DNA of 5,827 nucleotides, taken from the NCBI GenBank assembly GCA_947457085.1, contig CANGUS010000126.1, forward strand, positions 1 through 5,827, written 5' to 3'. Below, in pieces: positions 1 to 5,827 of the stretch. The position numbers were made by a program, and so were the translations under genes. This DNA is from Bacteroidota bacterium (GTDB lineage Bacteria > Bacteroidota > Bacteroidia > Chitinophagales > Chitinophagaceae). The notes beneath the pieces are model-generated. The model saw only the letters and a list, made by a program, of their open reading frames with translations, had not been told where the DNA came from and did no database searches. Each line of letters starts with the position of its first letter. Positions within the stretch are counted from its first letter, which is position 1.

Positions 1-1
1 A

Positions 2-790
2 AAGGTAATAGCGCCTATTTTGGAAAAAGAATTGGGGCTAACAGCCTTTACAATTGAAGATTTAGATACCGATTTATTCGGAACATTTACAGGTGAAGTA
101 GACAGGGAAAGTGATCCTTTAGAAACAGCAAGAGCCAAATGTTTACGAGCGATGCAATTAGCAAACTGCGATTTAGCCATTGCCAGTGAAGGCTCTTTTG
201 GACCACATCCCAACTTGGTTTTTGCACATGCCGATGATGAAATTTTATTATTGATCGATAAAAAAAATGATTTAGAAATTTTTATACGGGTATTAACTAC
301 TGAAACTAATTTCAATGCAGCAACTATTACAACAAAACAAGAATTAAAAGATTTTGCAATTAAAACTAAGTTTTCCTCGCATGCATTGATTTTAAAAAAA
401 TCAAAAGATGATTTTTCCGAAATGGTGAAAGGCATTACCGATTGGGAGGTATTGTCTGCTACCTTTAAAAAATTCATTAGCTCCAATGGAAGTGCATACG
501 TTGAAACGGATATGCGGGCGATGAACAATCCTACAAGAATGCAAACTATTGAAAAAGCCACTCATAAATTAGTTGCAAAACTAAAAAATTGTTGCCCAAC
601 TTGTCATACACCCGGATTGGGAATTACGGCTATCAAGGAGGGCTTATTGTGTAGCTTATGCAATAAGCCTACAAAATCGATTCTAAGCCATCTATATGAA
701 TGTCAAAAATGTGATTTTGTGAAAGAAGAGAAATATCCGAATCAAAAGGAAACAGAAGAACCTATGTATTGCGATTATTGTAACCCTTAA
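2..790 (+). CDS. DUF6671-like protein with C-terminal zinc ribbons, 5' partial
   Basis: This reading frame is open to the left edge, so the gene starts before the window. Codons 2-19 read KVIAPI and continue into LEKELG, which I recall as part of the conserved N-terminus of DUF6671 proteins. The TTG at 20 is therefore probably an internal leucine and not the start. The visible 262 residues hold an N-terminal globular domain with the conserved-looking segments GTFTGEV, DLAIASEGSFGPHP and LLIDKKN. After it come four CxxC knuckles (codons near 593-604, 650-661, 701-712 and 770-781). These suggest two zinc ribbons or one double zinc-binding module. No signal peptide or membrane segment is visible, so it is probably cytoplasmic. 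The family has no established function that I know of. It ends 10 bases before the Sua5 gene, which suggests one operon. The family call rests on remembered motifs, not on a search. Confidence 0.8.
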   Translation, partial: KVIAPILEKELGLTAFTIEDLDTDLFGTFTGEVDRESDPLETARAKCLRAMQLANCDLAIASEGSFGPHPNLVFAHADDEILLLIDKKNDLEIFIRVLTTETNFNAATITTKQELKDFAIKTKFSSHALILKKSKDDFSEMVKGITDWEVLSATFKKFISSNGSAYVETDMRAMNNPTRMQTIEKATHKLVAKLKNCCPTCHTPGLGITAIKEGLLCSLCNKPTKSILSHLYECQKCDFVKEEKYPNQKETEEPMYCDYCNP

Positions 791-800
791 AAAATATAAA

Positions 801-1757
801 TTGATAACTAAAAATATAGAACTTGCTATTCAAGTATTAAACGAAGATAACCTCGTTGCCATTCCTACAGAAACCGTTTATGGGCTTGCAGGGAATGCTT
901 TTAGCGAATCGGCTGTGCATCAAATTTTTGAATTAAAAAATCGACCCCTACACAATCCCTTAATTGTTCACATTCATTCCATTGATTATTTAAGCAAAGT
1001 TGCGAAAGAAATTCCTGATAAAGCCTATCAATTAGCCAAGGCTTTTTGGCCTGGACCATTGACCTTGGTTTTAAATAAAAAAGATACAATTCCTGATGTG
1101 GTGAGCGCACAAAAAAATACGGTCGCTGTAAGGGTGCCCAACCATCCTCTTTTGTTAGAGTTATTGGCGAATATTGATTTCCCAATCGCAGCACCCAGTG
1201 CCAATCCCTTTGGATCCATAAGTCCTACATCGGCCATGCATGTAGCAAATTATTTTGGAGACGAGTTGGAAATCATTTTAGATGGTGGCGAATGTGAAAA
1301 AGGAATTGAATCTACGATTATTGGTTTTGATGGCGAAGATCCCGTGCTATATCGTATGGGTTCTATATCCATTGAAGATATTAAAAAAGAAATTGGAGAC
1401 TTACAATTGATTACGAAAAATGATATCAACCCAGAAGCTCCAGGCATGCTATCAAAGCATTATGCACCCAAAACAAAAATGTACCTTACAAATCATGTGC
1501 ATGAATTGATACAAAATTTCAATCATCAAAAAATAGGCGTATTGCTTTTTGAAAAAAATTTATCAGAACAACACATCAAACATCAAGAAATATTATCTGC
1601 AACAGGTAATTTGAACGAAGCCGCTAAAAATTTATATGCTGCTATGCATCGATTGGATCACAGCAATTTAGACATCATTGTGGCAGAACGATTACCAGAT
1701 ATTGGATTGGGTAAAACCATCAACGATAAATTAGAAAGAGCTTCAAAAAAAGAATAG
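801..1757 (+). CDS. sua5: L-threonylcarbamoyladenylate synthase, Sua5 type
   Basis: This enzyme makes threonylcarbamoyl-AMP from L-threonine, ATP and bicarbonate/CO2 in the cytoplasm. It is the first step of t6A37 modification of ANN-decoding tRNAs, and TsaD/TsaB/TsaE then transfer the group. The YrdC domain spans about residues 5-195, with PTETVYGL (22-29), KNRP (46-49, the KxR motif), NPL (52-54), WPGPLT (83-88), VRVPNHP (110-116), APSAN (131-135) and ESTII (170-174). The linker motif APGMLSKHYAP (213-223) leads into a C-terminal Sua5 domain ending in a GLGKTINDKLERA segment. At 318 residues this is the long Sua5 form, not the short TsaC form. The chosen start is TTG at 801. No ATG or GTG lies in frame between the previous gene and the PTETVYGL motif, and the A-rich leader fits Bacteroidota initiation. 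The stop codon directly abuts the pyrC ATG, so translational coupling is likely. Confidence 0.95.
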   Translation: MITKNIELAIQVLNEDNLVAIPTETVYGLAGNAFSESAVHQIFELKNRPLHNPLIVHIHSIDYLSKVAKEIPDKAYQLAKAFWPGPLTLVLNKKDTIPDVVSAQKNTVAVRVPNHPLLLELLANIDFPIAAPSANPFGSISPTSAMHVANYFGDELEIILDGGECEKGIESTIIGFDGEDPVLYRMGSISIEDIKKEIGDLQLITKNDINPEAPGMLSKHYAPKTKMYLTNHVHELIQNFNHQKIGVLLFEKNLSEQHIKHQEILSATGNLNEAAKNLYAAMHRLDHSNLDIIVAERLPDIGLGKTINDKLERASKKE

Positions 1758-3110
1758 ATGAAAACAATTATACGGAATGCTACAATGGTAAATGAAGGCA
1801 AAATTTTAATTGCAGATTTACTCATTGTAAATGAAAGAATTGAAAAAATTGCACCTTCCATCCATTTGGAAACTGATGCTGCAGTGAAGGAAATAAATGC
1901 CGAAGGACTGTATTTATTGCCCGGAGCAATAGATGACCAAGTTCATTTTCGGGAACCCGGCTTAACCCACAAAGCCACCATTCATACAGAATCGAAAGCC
2001 GCCGTTGCAGGAGGTGTAACCTCCTTTATGGACATGCCCAACACCATTCCTAACACCTTAACGCAAGCGTTGTTAGAAGAAAAATATGCCATCGCATCTA
2101 AGTCTTCCTTGGCCAATTATTCCTTTTTTATGGGAATCAATCAACATAATTTAGAAGAAGCGTTAAAAACAAATAATGAAACAGTGTGCGGCATTACCGA
2201 TGATGGATTGTATTTTAATAACGACGAAGGCATTTTGGCCAACTATCCCCAATTTTTAGAAACGCTTTTCTCTCGATCAGATTCGTTGATAGCCTTGCAC
2301 AGCGAAGATGATGCGATCATAAAAAATAATACCACGCACTATCGAGAAAAATATGGAGACCATATTCCTTTTTCCCTGCATCCTAAAATAAGAAGCGAAG
2401 AAGCTTGTGTAAATGCCACAAAACGCGTATTGGAAATTTCTAAAAAACACAATAATCGATTGCATTTATTTCATATTTCAACGCTTGCAGAAGCCAATCT
2501 TTTGGATAACACCATTTCTGTTCATGAAAAAAGAATTACCGCTGAAGCTTGTGTGCACCACCTGTGGTTTGCTGATCAAGATTACGAAAGATTGGGGGCG
2601 CATATTAAATGGAATCCAGCAATTAAAACAGCAGAAGACAAAGACGGTTTATTAGCCGCACTGTTGGATAATCGATTGGATATCATTGCAACAGACCACG
2701 CCCCGCACACCATCGATGAAAAAAAGGGTAGCTACTTCAAAGCCATGTCTGGTGGACCTTTGGTACAACATGCCTTGCCTGCTATGCTTGAGTTATTTCA
2801 TCAGGGTAAAATCAGTCTTGAAAAAATAGTTGAAAAAATGAGCCACCATGTAGCCGAAATTTATAGAATGAAAGAACGAGGGTATATACGAGAAGGATAT
2901 TATGCCGATTTGGTATTGGTAGATTTACACAATGCTTGGAAAGTAAGCCCCGAAAATATTTTGTACAAATGCCAATGGTCTCCTTTTGAAAATCAATGTT
3001 TCCAAAGTAAAATTATACAAACCTTGGTGAACGGACATGCAGTGTATCACAACGGAACCATCAATGAACAGCAACTTGGCAAAAGATTACAATTTTCAAA
3101 ATACCGATAA
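1758..3110 (+). CDS. pyrC: Dihydroorotase, class I (Bacteroidota type)
   Basis: This enzyme catalyses reversible cyclisation of N-carbamoyl-L-aspartate to L-dihydroorotate, the third step of de novo pyrimidine synthesis. It is a 450-residue amidohydrolase with the family's usual length. Visible signatures are IDDQVHFREPG (58-68), MPNT (93-96), TDDG (147-150), HSED (181-184), FHIST (238-242), ATDHAPH (311-317), GGPLVQHALP (332-341) and a C-terminal KCQWSPF (404-410) before TLVNG. Candidate metal ligands are H63, D148/D149, H181, H239 and D313. Residue 61, normally the first His of the HxH pair, is Gln. I recall this substitution as common in Bacteroidota dihydroorotases. FREPG, with Arg65 for substrate carboxylate binding, together with the WSPF/VNG C-terminus, favours dihydroorotase over allantoinase or hydantoinase. 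The ATG follows the sua5 TAG with no gap, and the transporter gene starts 8 bases after the stop. Confidence 0.95.
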   Translation: MKTIIRNATMVNEGKILIADLLIVNERIEKIAPSIHLETDAAVKEINAEGLYLLPGAIDDQVHFREPGLTHKATIHTESKAAVAGGVTSFMDMPNTIPNTLTQALLEEKYAIASKSSLANYSFFMGINQHNLEEALKTNNETVCGITDDGLYFNNDEGILANYPQFLETLFSRSDSLIALHSEDDAIIKNNTTHYREKYGDHIPFSLHPKIRSEEACVNATKRVLEISKKHNNRLHLFHISTLAEANLLDNTISVHEKRITAEACVHHLWFADQDYERLGAHIKWNPAIKTAEDKDGLLAALLDNRLDIIATDHAPHTIDEKKGSYFKAMSGGPLVQHALPAMLELFHQGKISLEKIVEKMSHHVAEIYRMKERGYIREGYYADLVLVDLHNAWKVSPENILYKCQWSPFENQCFQSKIIQTLVNGHAVYHNGTINEQQLGKRLQFSKYR

Positions 3111-3118
3111 ATAAAAAC

Positions 3119-4081
3119 ATGAACTTTAATTTACTACTCGAAAATTTAACGAACCCTGCATTGCTCTTTTTTGTACTCGGCGTTTTGGGTGTTTATTTAA
3201 AAAGCGATTTAGAAATACCACCGAACTCTTCAAAATTTATTTCTTTATACCTTTTATTTGCCATTGGTTTCAAAGGTGGACAAGAGTTATCGCATGAAGC
3301 AATTACCATGGAAATTGGTTGGTCTATGTTATTTGGCATTTTTATATCTTTAATGATACCGCTTTATACTTTTTTTATTCTGAAAAGAAAATTAACCATT
3401 TATGATGCAGGAGCAATAGCAGCTGCTTATGGCTCTGTAAGTGCTGTTACATTTGTGACGGCCGTATCCTACCTCGAGTCGCAACAACTTTTACTTCACG
3501 GACACATGGTTGCCATTATGGCTTTAATGGAATCGCCTGCCATCATTATTGGATTGATTTTAATTTCTATATTTAACAAGGATGAAACCCACATCATTAA
3601 AAAAAGAAATGTAATCAAACATTCCCTTACCAATGGCAGTGTGTTGCTGATACTGGGCAGTTTAGTGATTGGCTATGTGGCCAATGCCAAGCAAGCCGAA
3701 GGGATCAAACCTTTTACCAATGATTTGTTTAAAGGCTTTCTTGCTATTTTTCTTTTAGACATGGGAATTACCAGTGGAAGAAAATTAAAAGCATTTTTCT
3801 CATTCGGTTGGTTCCCTATTATTTTTGCCATCTTCATTCCATTAATCAATGGAAGCCTCATTGCTTGGTTAAGTGCCTTCGTTACACCAGACATAAGCAG
3901 CCGATTTATGTTTGCTATACTGGCTGCCAGTGCCTCATATATTGCGGTTCCTGCTGCCATGAAAATTTCAGCACCTAAAGCTAATCCTGGGCTGTTTTTG
4001 CCAATGGCACTTGCCGTTACCTTCCCTATCAATATTACCATCGGCATGCCCCTCTATTTTCTGATTCTCCAAAATACATAA
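3119..4081 (+). CDS. SbtA-like sodium-dependent bicarbonate transporter permease
   Basis: This is a predicted inner-membrane permease of the SbtA/SBT family (Pfam Sbt_1), which in cyanobacteria imports bicarbonate using the sodium gradient. The 320-residue protein has about ten hydrophobic segments, roughly at 13-27, 38-52, 65-85, 97-119, 130-151, 172-188, 203-218, 226-252, 262-282 and 292-315. This fits the family's two inverted five-helix halves. Family-like motifs are GFKGGQEL (50-57), AAAYGSVSAVTF (101-112), MALMESPAI (134-142), and LAASASYIAVPAAM (268-281) followed by PMALAVTFP near the C-terminus. A short charged loop (about 152-168) separates the halves, which makes it smaller than cyanobacterial SbtA. 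No SbtB (PII-like regulator) gene adjoins it within the window. It is the last gene of the packed block, 8 bases after pyrC. The substrate is inferred from family membership; another anion remains possible. Confidence 0.88.
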   Translation: MNFNLLLENLTNPALLFFVLGVLGVYLKSDLEIPPNSSKFISLYLLFAIGFKGGQELSHEAITMEIGWSMLFGIFISLMIPLYTFFILKRKLTIYDAGAIAAAYGSVSAVTFVTAVSYLESQQLLLHGHMVAIMALMESPAIIIGLILISIFNKDETHIIKKRNVIKHSLTNGSVLLILGSLVIGYVANAKQAEGIKPFTNDLFKGFLAIFLLDMGITSGRKLKAFFSFGWFPIIFAIFIPLINGSLIAWLSAFVTPDISSRFMFAILAASASYIAVPAAMKISAPKANPGLFLPMALAVTFPINITIGMPLYFLILQNT

Positions 4082-4125
4082 TAATCAAAGCATAAACCTT
4101 GTACAACATGCTTGAGTTAATAAAC

Positions 4126-4217
4126 CAGTAGCTTGTGCCAATATTTTCTACAGGTTAGTGTCTCACCAAACTGCTTATTTCGTTTGGTGAGACACCAACC
4201 GATAGGTAAAGCTACTG
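4126..4217. repeat. Large nested inverted repeat (possible terminator or dispersed palindromic element)
   Basis: The inner hairpin has a perfect 14-bp stem, gtgtctcaccaaac at 4158-4171 pairing with gtttggtgagacac at 4182-4195, around a 10-base loop. Past one A/C mismatch it extends by ggtt/aacc (4153-4156 with 4197-4200). An outer helix encloses it: cagtagctt (4126-4134) pairs perfectly with aagctactg (4209-4217) and continues as tgcc with ggta (one G-T wobble, one bulged G at 4135). The whole 92 bases can therefore fold as a two-tier hairpin. It starts 44 bases after the transporter stop, so it could end or stabilise the operon transcript. No T-run follows it on either strand, so a classical intrinsic terminator is not supported. 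A dispersed palindromic repeat is the alternative. Confidence 0.75.
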
Positions 4218-4244
4218 ATAAGGAAATACAAGCTAAAATGAATT

Positions 4245-4490
4245 CAACCGATTCATGCAATTGTAAAATCTTGCAATGTAATTAATCACACCGATTAAAG
4301 TTTTAATGCAGTCAATCAATGTAATTGCAAATTCTTGCAATGTAATTAATCACACCGATTAAAGTTTTAATACAATCAATCAATGTAATTGCAAATTCTT
4401 GCAATGTAATTATTCACATCGATTAAAATTTTAATGCAACCGATCAATGTAATTGCAAATTTTTGCAATGTAATTAATCACACCGATTCA
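4245..4490. repeat. 64-bp tandem repeat array, about 3.8 copies
   Basis: Units begin with ttgcaatgtaatta at 4271, 4335, 4399 and 4463, spaced exactly 64 bases apart. A partial unit of 26 bases (4245-4270) precedes them, and the last copy stops after 28 bases. Units 1 and 2 differ at only two positions. Unit 3 carries about seven changes, so the array has begun to diverge. Each unit junction carries the dyad attgcaa-N4-ttgcaat (4324-4341, 4388-4405, 4452-4469, with a one-mismatch copy at 4260-4277). Inside units 1 and 2 lie ttaatc-N5-gattaa and attaaa-N2-tttaat. Stop codons prevent a coding role. Candidate roles are protein-binding sites, a replication-slippage minisatellite or a structured untranslated region. 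No function is shown. Confidence 0.92.
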
Positions 4491-4499
4491 TTTTTTTCT

Positions 4500-4524
4500 A
4501 TTGGTGGGTGCCTCACTCACCAAT
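4500..4524. repeat. Compact palindrome related to the upstream hairpin
   Basis: The arms attggtgggtg (4500-4510) and cactcaccaat (4514-4524) pair over 11 positions with one G-T wobble around a 3-base loop (cct). A T-run (4491-4497) lies immediately before it on the + strand. That is the wrong side for a + strand terminator; on the minus strand the same run would be transcribed as A, so it does not fit a terminator there either. The core ctcaccaa/ttggtgag is shared with the inner stem of the 4126-4217 element. It lies 76 bases upstream of the next gene's start and just before the candidate promoter, so a regulatory role is conceivable. Confidence 0.65.
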
Positions 4525-4549
4525 GAATTTAAAAGTGTCATATGTGGTA

Positions 4550-4580
4550 TTGTTTAATTCAATCACAAGTATTAATTTCG
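4550..4580 (+). promoter_or_regulatory. Candidate Bacteroidota-type promoter for the LamG gene
   Basis: TTG at 4550-4552 lies 20 bases upstream of taatttcg at 4573-4580. This matches the Bacteroidota primary sigma pattern (TTG, then TAnnTTTG about 19-21 bases later) with one mismatch, C for T, in the last four bases. Transcription would begin near 4587, giving a short A-rich leader before the ATG at 4601. In such AT-rich DNA a chance match is plausible. Confidence 0.4.
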
Positions 4581-4600
4581 AATGTTCTAAATTAATAAAA

Positions 4601-5827
4601 ATGAAAAACAAAGTTTTATTACTCATTGCCGTGGTAACCCTAGGTTTAACTGCTGCTACCCTGGCACAAGTACCCTCTTATGTACCTAGCAATGGGCTGG
4701 TTGGCTATTGGCCTTTTAATGGCAATGCCAATGATGAAAGTGGGAATGGAAATAATGGAACAGTGAATGGAGCTACACTGACAACGGATAGAAATGGGAA
4801 TGCGAATACGGCTTACAATTTTGCTAATACTACTGATTTGATTTCGGTAAACCCAACGCAAATTAATATAACTGGTTATACATTTACAGGTTGGTTTAAA
4901 AAAGCAACAGGTACTGGTGGAGGGACATTTTTTGTAGGCAGTATGCATCCTTCAAATGTTTATGGTCTATTGATGGGTGTTGGTAACAATTTGGAAATAG
5001 GATTTGGTGCAGAAAATGGCCCAAATTCAGTTTGGTCTTATTCTAATTTTGCAAATTATTTTGATAATAATTGGCATTTTATAAGCGCTGTCTATGCCTG
5101 TAACAGCGGACTAATTATTGATTCAACCAATTTAACTATTATGGTTGATAATGTTTTTCTTGTAAAGGATCAAAGGGTATGGAATGATCAAAGTCAAGTA
5201 ACATCACCAATTAATAACAACATTAATACGATTATTGGCAATTACACTTATAATCAAAATGGTTCATTTAAAGGTATTTTAGACGACATCGGCATCTGGA
5301 ATCGTGCTTTAACCCAACAAGAAATTACTGATTTATACAATGGTTGTCAACTAGCAGTAAATACCCAACCTGCTAATCAAACCATCAACATCAACAACAA
5401 TGCCCAATTCATAGTAGGTTCATCTGATCCCAATGCTACCTATCAATGGCAAACAGACCTTGGAGTAGGTTTTCAAAATGTAAGCAATGCAGGGCAATAC
5501 AATGGTGCTAGCAATGATACATTATCGGTTGCTAATGTTAGCATGAGCAACAATAATCAATCATTCCGTTGTATTATCAACAGTGGTTCATGTGCAGATA
5601 CTTCAAATGTTGCTGTACTTACAATCAACAACAATGTTGGCATCCATGAAATCGCTCAACACAATTTATTCTCTGTTTTTCCAAACCCAGCCCACAATGT
5701 AATCAATGTAAAAGCAGATCATACACTCATTGGTTCGGTATTTACCATTTATGACAATACAGGCAAAGCCGTACAAACGGGTAGAATAAACGCAGCAAAT
5801 ACAAGCGTTGATTTGAGTAATTTATCC
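4601..5827 (+). CDS. Secreted LamG-domain protein with T9SS sorting domain, 3' partial
   Basis: The frame is open from the ATG to the right edge (409 codons visible). Residues 1-22 form a signal peptide: KNK, a hydrophobic LLLIAVVTLGLTAA core, then a TLA cleavage site before Gln23. A LamG/concanavalin A-like domain spans about 31-250. It opens with GLVGYWPFNGNANDESGNG and closes with ILDDIGIWNRALTQQEI, the usual end strand of this fold. An Ig-like or PKD-like segment follows (about 253-343), with YQW at 281-283 and Cys324/Cys331. From about residue 357, FSVFPNPAHNVINV and FTIYDNTGKAV match the start of the type A T9SS C-terminal domain, which directs export and surface attachment or release. 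LamG domains often bind carbohydrate or protein ligands, but no catalytic domain is visible. An in-frame ATG at 4523 would add 26 residues and bury the signal peptide, so 4601 is preferred. Confidence 0.9.
   Translation, partial: MKNKVLLLIAVVTLGLTAATLAQVPSYVPSNGLVGYWPFNGNANDESGNGNNGTVNGATLTTDRNGNANTAYNFANTTDLISVNPTQINITGYTFTGWFKKATGTGGGTFFVGSMHPSNVYGLLMGVGNNLEIGFGAENGPNSVWSYSNFANYFDNNWHFISAVYACNSGLIIDSTNLTIMVDNVFLVKDQRVWNDQSQVTSPINNNINTIIGNYTYNQNGSFKGILDDIGIWNRALTQQEITDLYNGCQLAVNTQPANQTININNNAQFIVGSSDPNATYQWQTDLGVGFQNVSNAGQYNGASNDTLSVANVSMSNNNQSFRCIINSGSCADTSNVAVLTINNNVGIHEIAQHNLFSVFPNPAHNVINVKADHTLIGSVFTIYDNTGKAVQTGRINAANTSVDLSNLS

Larger units (their letters stand above)
4082..4600. other. 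519-base structured non-coding region
   Basis: No convincing coding frame exists between the transporter stop and the secreted-protein ATG. On the + strand only tiny frames are present, such as 15 codons at 4238-4285 running into the repeats. The region is AT-rich. It is organised as a short unique spacer (4082-4125), a nested inverted repeat (4126-4217), a 64-bp tandem array (4245-4490), a T-run and a compact palindrome (4491-4524), and a promoter-like leader (4525-4600). I saw no tRNA, rRNA, CRISPR or recognisable riboswitch in it. Confidence 0.8.

Noticed and set aside
20..22. TTG at 20 as the true start of the first gene
   Set aside because: The frame stays open to the window edge and the upstream codons (KVIAPI) look like conserved family sequence, so the true start lies outside the window.
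1758..3110. Allantoinase or hydantoinase, not dihydroorotase
   Set aside because: The FREPG motif, TDDG, GGPLVQHALP and the WSPF/VNG C-terminus fit dihydroorotase, and no purine-degradation genes are nearby.
3673..4047. 124-codon minus-strand frame opposite the transporter gene
   Set aside because: It is antisense to strongly conserved transporter motifs and resembles no family I know.
4126..4217. Classical rho-independent terminator
   Set aside because: The stems are strong but no T-run follows on either strand, so only a possible terminator-like or RNA-stabilising role is mentioned.
4238..4285. Small 15-residue Cys-containing peptide
   Set aside because: It runs into the tandem repeat, has no ribosome-binding or conservation support, and is too short to distinguish from chance.
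4245..4490. CRISPR array
   Set aside because: The whole 64-bp unit is repeated with no unique spacers between conserved repeats, and no cas gene is nearby.
4245..4490. Chromosomal or plasmid replication origin (iterons)
   Set aside because: Repeats are phased and AT-rich, but I see no DnaA-box-like TTATCCACA sites and no replication gene in the window.
4646..4948. 100-codon minus-strand frame, rich in Ser and Cys
   Set aside because: It lies antisense inside the LamG gene, whose own frame has clear domains; its composition is typical of a shadow frame.

Overview
The window looks like chromosomal DNA from a member of the Bacteroidota, probably a free-living Chitinophagales or Sphingobacteriales-type organism. 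The reasons are low GC content, A-rich leaders instead of Shine-Dalgarno sequences, a TTG/TAnnTTTG-like promoter, the Bacteroidota-style dihydroorotase signature (DDQVHFREPG), and a secreted protein that appears to end in a type IX secretion (T9SS) sorting domain. All five protein genes are on the + strand. Two are cut by the window edges.

Positions 2-4081 hold a tightly packed, probably co-transcribed block of four genes: a DUF6671-like zinc-ribbon protein of unknown function (5' end missing), a Sua5-type L-threonylcarbamoyladenylate synthase, dihydroorotase (PyrC), and an SbtA-like sodium-dependent bicarbonate transporter. Gaps are 10, 0 and 8 bases, so no internal promoter is needed. The block has a possible biochemical theme. 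Sua5 consumes bicarbonate/CO2 directly, pyrimidine synthesis consumes it as carbamoyl phosphate two steps before dihydroorotase, and the last gene encodes a bicarbonate importer. This link is inferred; it is not shown by the sequence alone.

Positions 4082-4600 are a 519-base non-coding stretch that is unusually structured. In order it holds a large nested inverted repeat (4126-4217), a tandem array of a 64-bp AT-rich unit in almost four copies (4245-4490) with small dyads repeated at exactly 64-base intervals, and a second compact palindrome (4500-4524). The second palindrome shares its TTGGTGAG/CTCACCAA core with the first. A candidate Bacteroidota promoter follows (4550-4580). This is the part of the window least explained by known feature types.

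Positions 4601-5827 begin a secreted multidomain protein: signal peptide, LamG/concanavalin A-like domain, Ig-like segment and the start of a T9SS type A sorting domain, running off the right edge. It is functionally unrelated to the upstream metabolic genes and is probably a separate transcription unit.
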